From NCBI GenBank assembly GCA_963969395.1, contig OZ017796.1, positions 44,940,243-45,004,242 of the forward strand: 64,000 nt of DNA. The letters are read 5' to 3'. The stretch is from Pseudoscleropodium purum. Its lineage: Eukaryota; Streptophyta; Bryopsida; Hypnales; Brachytheciaceae. Under the pieces are notes generated by a model, which saw only the letters and a list, made by a program, of their open reading frames with translations, did not search any database and had not been told where the DNA came from. Position numbers and translations under genes: made by a program. Every line of letters starts with the position of its first letter. Positions within the stretch are counted from its first letter, which is position 1. Below, one piece after another: positions 61,105 to 64,000 of the stretch.

Positions 61105-64000
61105 AAACTTGGGTTTCTCTGTGGAATCAGAATCCAGCATTGGTCCACTAATCTTCAGAGTCCTGACTGAGAGAGAATGAGTTCTCAAGAAGGTCTCAAA
61201 GTCCTGGAAGGTAGGCTTACGCAATACTGTCCAATTTCCAGTGGCATCCCGTATGTACTCTTATTTGAGATTTGAAGACTAACTAACTCGTTATGCATTT
61301 GTAGACAAGGGGACACAATTGGAAAAAAGGGGAAACTGGGGTATGCGTACCTTATATGTGAAACTGGATTTCCCAGCCACGTCAAATCTTAGACATTCAC
61401 CAACTCTCCTGATATAATTGTGGTTGTTGTAGATGTATGAGGGCCTTATTAGTGTTATGACCATCATAACATATTCTACATGAAATCCTTTTCACATCTC
61501 CCCACACCCCAAGCATACTGAATATCTTTGCAAAGACAACTTGGGAGACAATGTGCCAATTGAAACTCAAAGTCCAATATTCTTTCGAATGCAAGATTGA
61601 CAATCTTGCCATCATTTCGACCCCTCAGTGGTCCAAAGGACCTATTTTGTCCTAGCAAATCTATCGGTAATCCTAATTTCACTGTGATAGTTACCTATCA
61701 TATCAGTTGCTCAAAATTTTCAACTTCAAATTAAATTGTTGGCATTCGTGTTTTCTGATTACTTGAGAACCAAAGTATAAATTGCGCCCCCACGGTGGAA
61801 TCTATGGCAGGGTCCCCAAAGAGTTCCTACAGGTGTATTGTGATGTCAGTACTTGTGAACCATTCATTGGATTGGTCCCCAAGGGAATTAATTGAATGAG
61901 CGGCGCCCAGGCTTTCCATCTTTGAGTTCCACACATGTCTAGTGCTCTAACATATACTCAGGTCGTTTTTTTGGTACAGAGTATGCTGCAGTGCTTGGGT
62001 ATATTTGGAGCTGGAAACAAATAAATACTTTCATGAAGTCACAAGGGTCGCTAGTCCACAAGTAGCTATCTAGAAGCGCAAGCAAGTGTAGGACTTGGGA
62101 ATGTACATTAAGAAAAAATCAACTCATTCAGGTAATTTCTTCGGGTTTGGTATTTGTTTGAAGGCAACAGACAGGTACAACTTTTCTTGGCATTTCAGGG
62201 CCAAGCACGTATAGTTTTATCGCAACAACGTCCAAAAATCCAAAAATCGTACAGTGCCTTTGAAATTATTTCACCTTGCTACAGAAAGAGTCTCGAACGG
62301 AACCTTCCATTCATTCTAGTTGTGCATGCAATTCTGTCTGTATACAAAACTACACGGTGTTCTGCACTAAGAAGTGAAACATAGTATGATTGGCTCATTT
62401 AGGGATTAAACTCCATTGCAAAATAACATTCAAATCAAATGGGAAATCACCTGAGCTCCTGCAACCTCTGCCTCATTACTTTTATACAAAAAAACTACTA
62501 AGTGTTAGAATTGGAACAATATCCTTCAACTTCAAATACATTTACATGTAATAAATTTTACCCACTTACTCTGCTTGGGAGACAATCATACTACAGAAGT
62601 GGTCGAAGAGTTTGAATGTGAGTTGAATGTGCTACATTTGCATTGATAGTGTGGCACGTTTGCAGGATATTCCAGAATATAATCAGATTAAAGAGGTCTG
62701 ATTCTATTTCATTAGTGTAATTCATGTGGAATCTTGGCATTACCACCAATTTTACTGATGAGGGAACCCCGAAGATGTAGCTACCTTATTGCACCGATCC
62801 ATAGAGACAAAATAGGTAATTTTAAGGTCACAGTTTTAACGTGAGCCACTCGCTTCAAGCTGGTACCCATGATGTGGCTTATTTTTTACTTCAAATTTGA
62901 ACTCTGCTCTTCCTGGAAGGAATGTATGGGAGTACTTTGACTATTTTATTAACTAGGCCGACCCATGTATTCGCTTTGAAGCTTCCTATTGCACTTTCTG
63001 AATACCAGCCATGGCCATAGTGGGGCATTACCAACAGATGAATAGCTCAAAACCGACAAGGGAATCTAGCTTGGGCCGGCGGTAATGTGTGGGTGGTAAT
63101 CTTCGGGGCCCGTCCAGCCTGATCTTCTGAAGAAGTCCTGTGCTGGATTGTACGAGACCCAGCAGCAATCGTGGCGGACATGACTGAATCTCGATGGAAT
63201 GTTACGAAATATGATATGGCCCTAAATCTCTAACTGCCGAACAAGGCCAAACTCCAGTAATTGATATATAATTCAAACTAGACTTATTATACGTGGCCAT
63301 ATATGGACTTCAGCTCTGAAGGTACGTGGACACTGACAGTCCAGGAGCTAGCATGGAGTTCAGCAAATCATTCAAGCTAAGCAAAGTGAAGAATTCAGTG
63401 TACGTACGTACGCGCGCCTAGCTTGACCGGCATGGCTTTACAGTGGTTGCGTCGGCATTGGACGCATTTCAGTCCTGCGGTCCCAGGCCAGGTCGACCAG
63501 TCTTCTGTTGCGATTGCCAATGCATTAATTCTAGCGTTGCCAATAGTGACATTTCGCACGCCACTGGCAGCTGGCCACTGAAGGTGCAGTTCCCTGAGGC
63601 CCCCAGGGGACAAGGAGGGCCACTACTGATTGACAGTGGATAATATAACTTGTAACTTGTGTAGAGTCAAGGCCGTGCCTATCAAAACCTCAACTTCAAC
63701 ATCGATCCTCGGGGTGATCTATATGGCTAGCTAGGCATGCAGCAAGTACTTACGTTCGCTTAGACCGAGGATTGAAATGATACCTACTGTTCTCTGACCC
63801 GCTCTTCCCTCTTCTGGCTCCAGCACATTTCCACGTACTCTGCGCTATTCACCTAATCGAGTACGAGCATGCTTGCCCTGGTAAGAGAAATTAAGCCCTG
63901 CACAATGTCTAACCAGCACAGCACCGGCCTGGTTCCAATTCATGCCATGATAGCAAATTAAACTAGCCTGACTCAAGAAAAGGAGTACTGTCTGCTGCGG
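61105..64000. other. more balanced composition, no gene called
   Basis: GC content rises gradually toward the right edge, with a (GTAC)n-like ACGTACGTACG at about 63402-63412 and short open frames on both strands (63395-63643). Nothing is recognisable. A gene may begin beyond the window, making this promoter or leader sequence. Confidence 0.3.

Noticed and set aside
63395..63643. Opposed open frames near the right edge
   Set aside because: Mutually overlapping shadows with no recognisable motif.

Overview
This is nuclear DNA from a plant (Viridiplantae, probably a streptophyte with a repeat-rich genome). The background is AT-rich. Three conserved eukaryotic genes with plant-like protein sequences stand as moderately GC-rich islands in long transposon-derived stretches, and there are TTTAGGG-type telomere motifs (16581-16600). 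I cannot name the species. A Tc1-like transposase relic and the many long inverted-repeat elements hint at a non-seed plant or another less-sampled lineage, but that is inference.

The genes, all on the minus strand: (1) 1231-3024, a five-coding-exon NEDD8/RUB-conjugating E2 enzyme (UBC12/RCE1 family), with a noncoding first exon near 3589-3900; (2) 7462-9156, an intronless 564-residue dolichol kinase of the ER membrane; (3) 38345-39876, a four-exon N-alpha-acetyltransferase 50 (NAA50/NatE) with two possible C-termini. All are housekeeping functions (neddylation, N-glycosylation precursor supply, co-translational N-terminal acetylation). They do not form a pathway or cluster.

The rest is mobile-element territory. 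10-15 kb holds a decayed CACTA (En/Spm) transposase on the minus strand with the canonical domain order. 15969-16283 and 24868-25205 are two copies of a very GC-rich hAT-type MITE with perfect 8-bp target duplications. 20.1-24.8 kb holds a decayed plus-strand multi-exon reading frame of unknown identity, interrupted by a 1.5-kb non-autonomous CACTA element (21531-23037). 27.05-27.62 kb is a 30-bp-period minisatellite. 40-51 kb and 6.3-7.1 kb carry several long-inverted-repeat (foldback) elements. 49021-49270 is a Tourist-like MITE. 53371-54360 is a decayed Tc1/mariner transposase. 57842-58085 is another hAT-like MITE. Two dispersed-repeat pairs link distant parts of the window (3971-4834 with 46956-47814, inverted; 45200-46126 with 55602-56533, direct).

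I found no new multi-gene system. The most informative observations are the GC-rich hAT family, the CACTA insertion into an unknown relic gene, the Tc1 relic in plant DNA, and the alternative 3' end of NAA50. Intron boundaries were read by eye from GT/AG sites, reading phase and remembered family sequence; no alignment was run.
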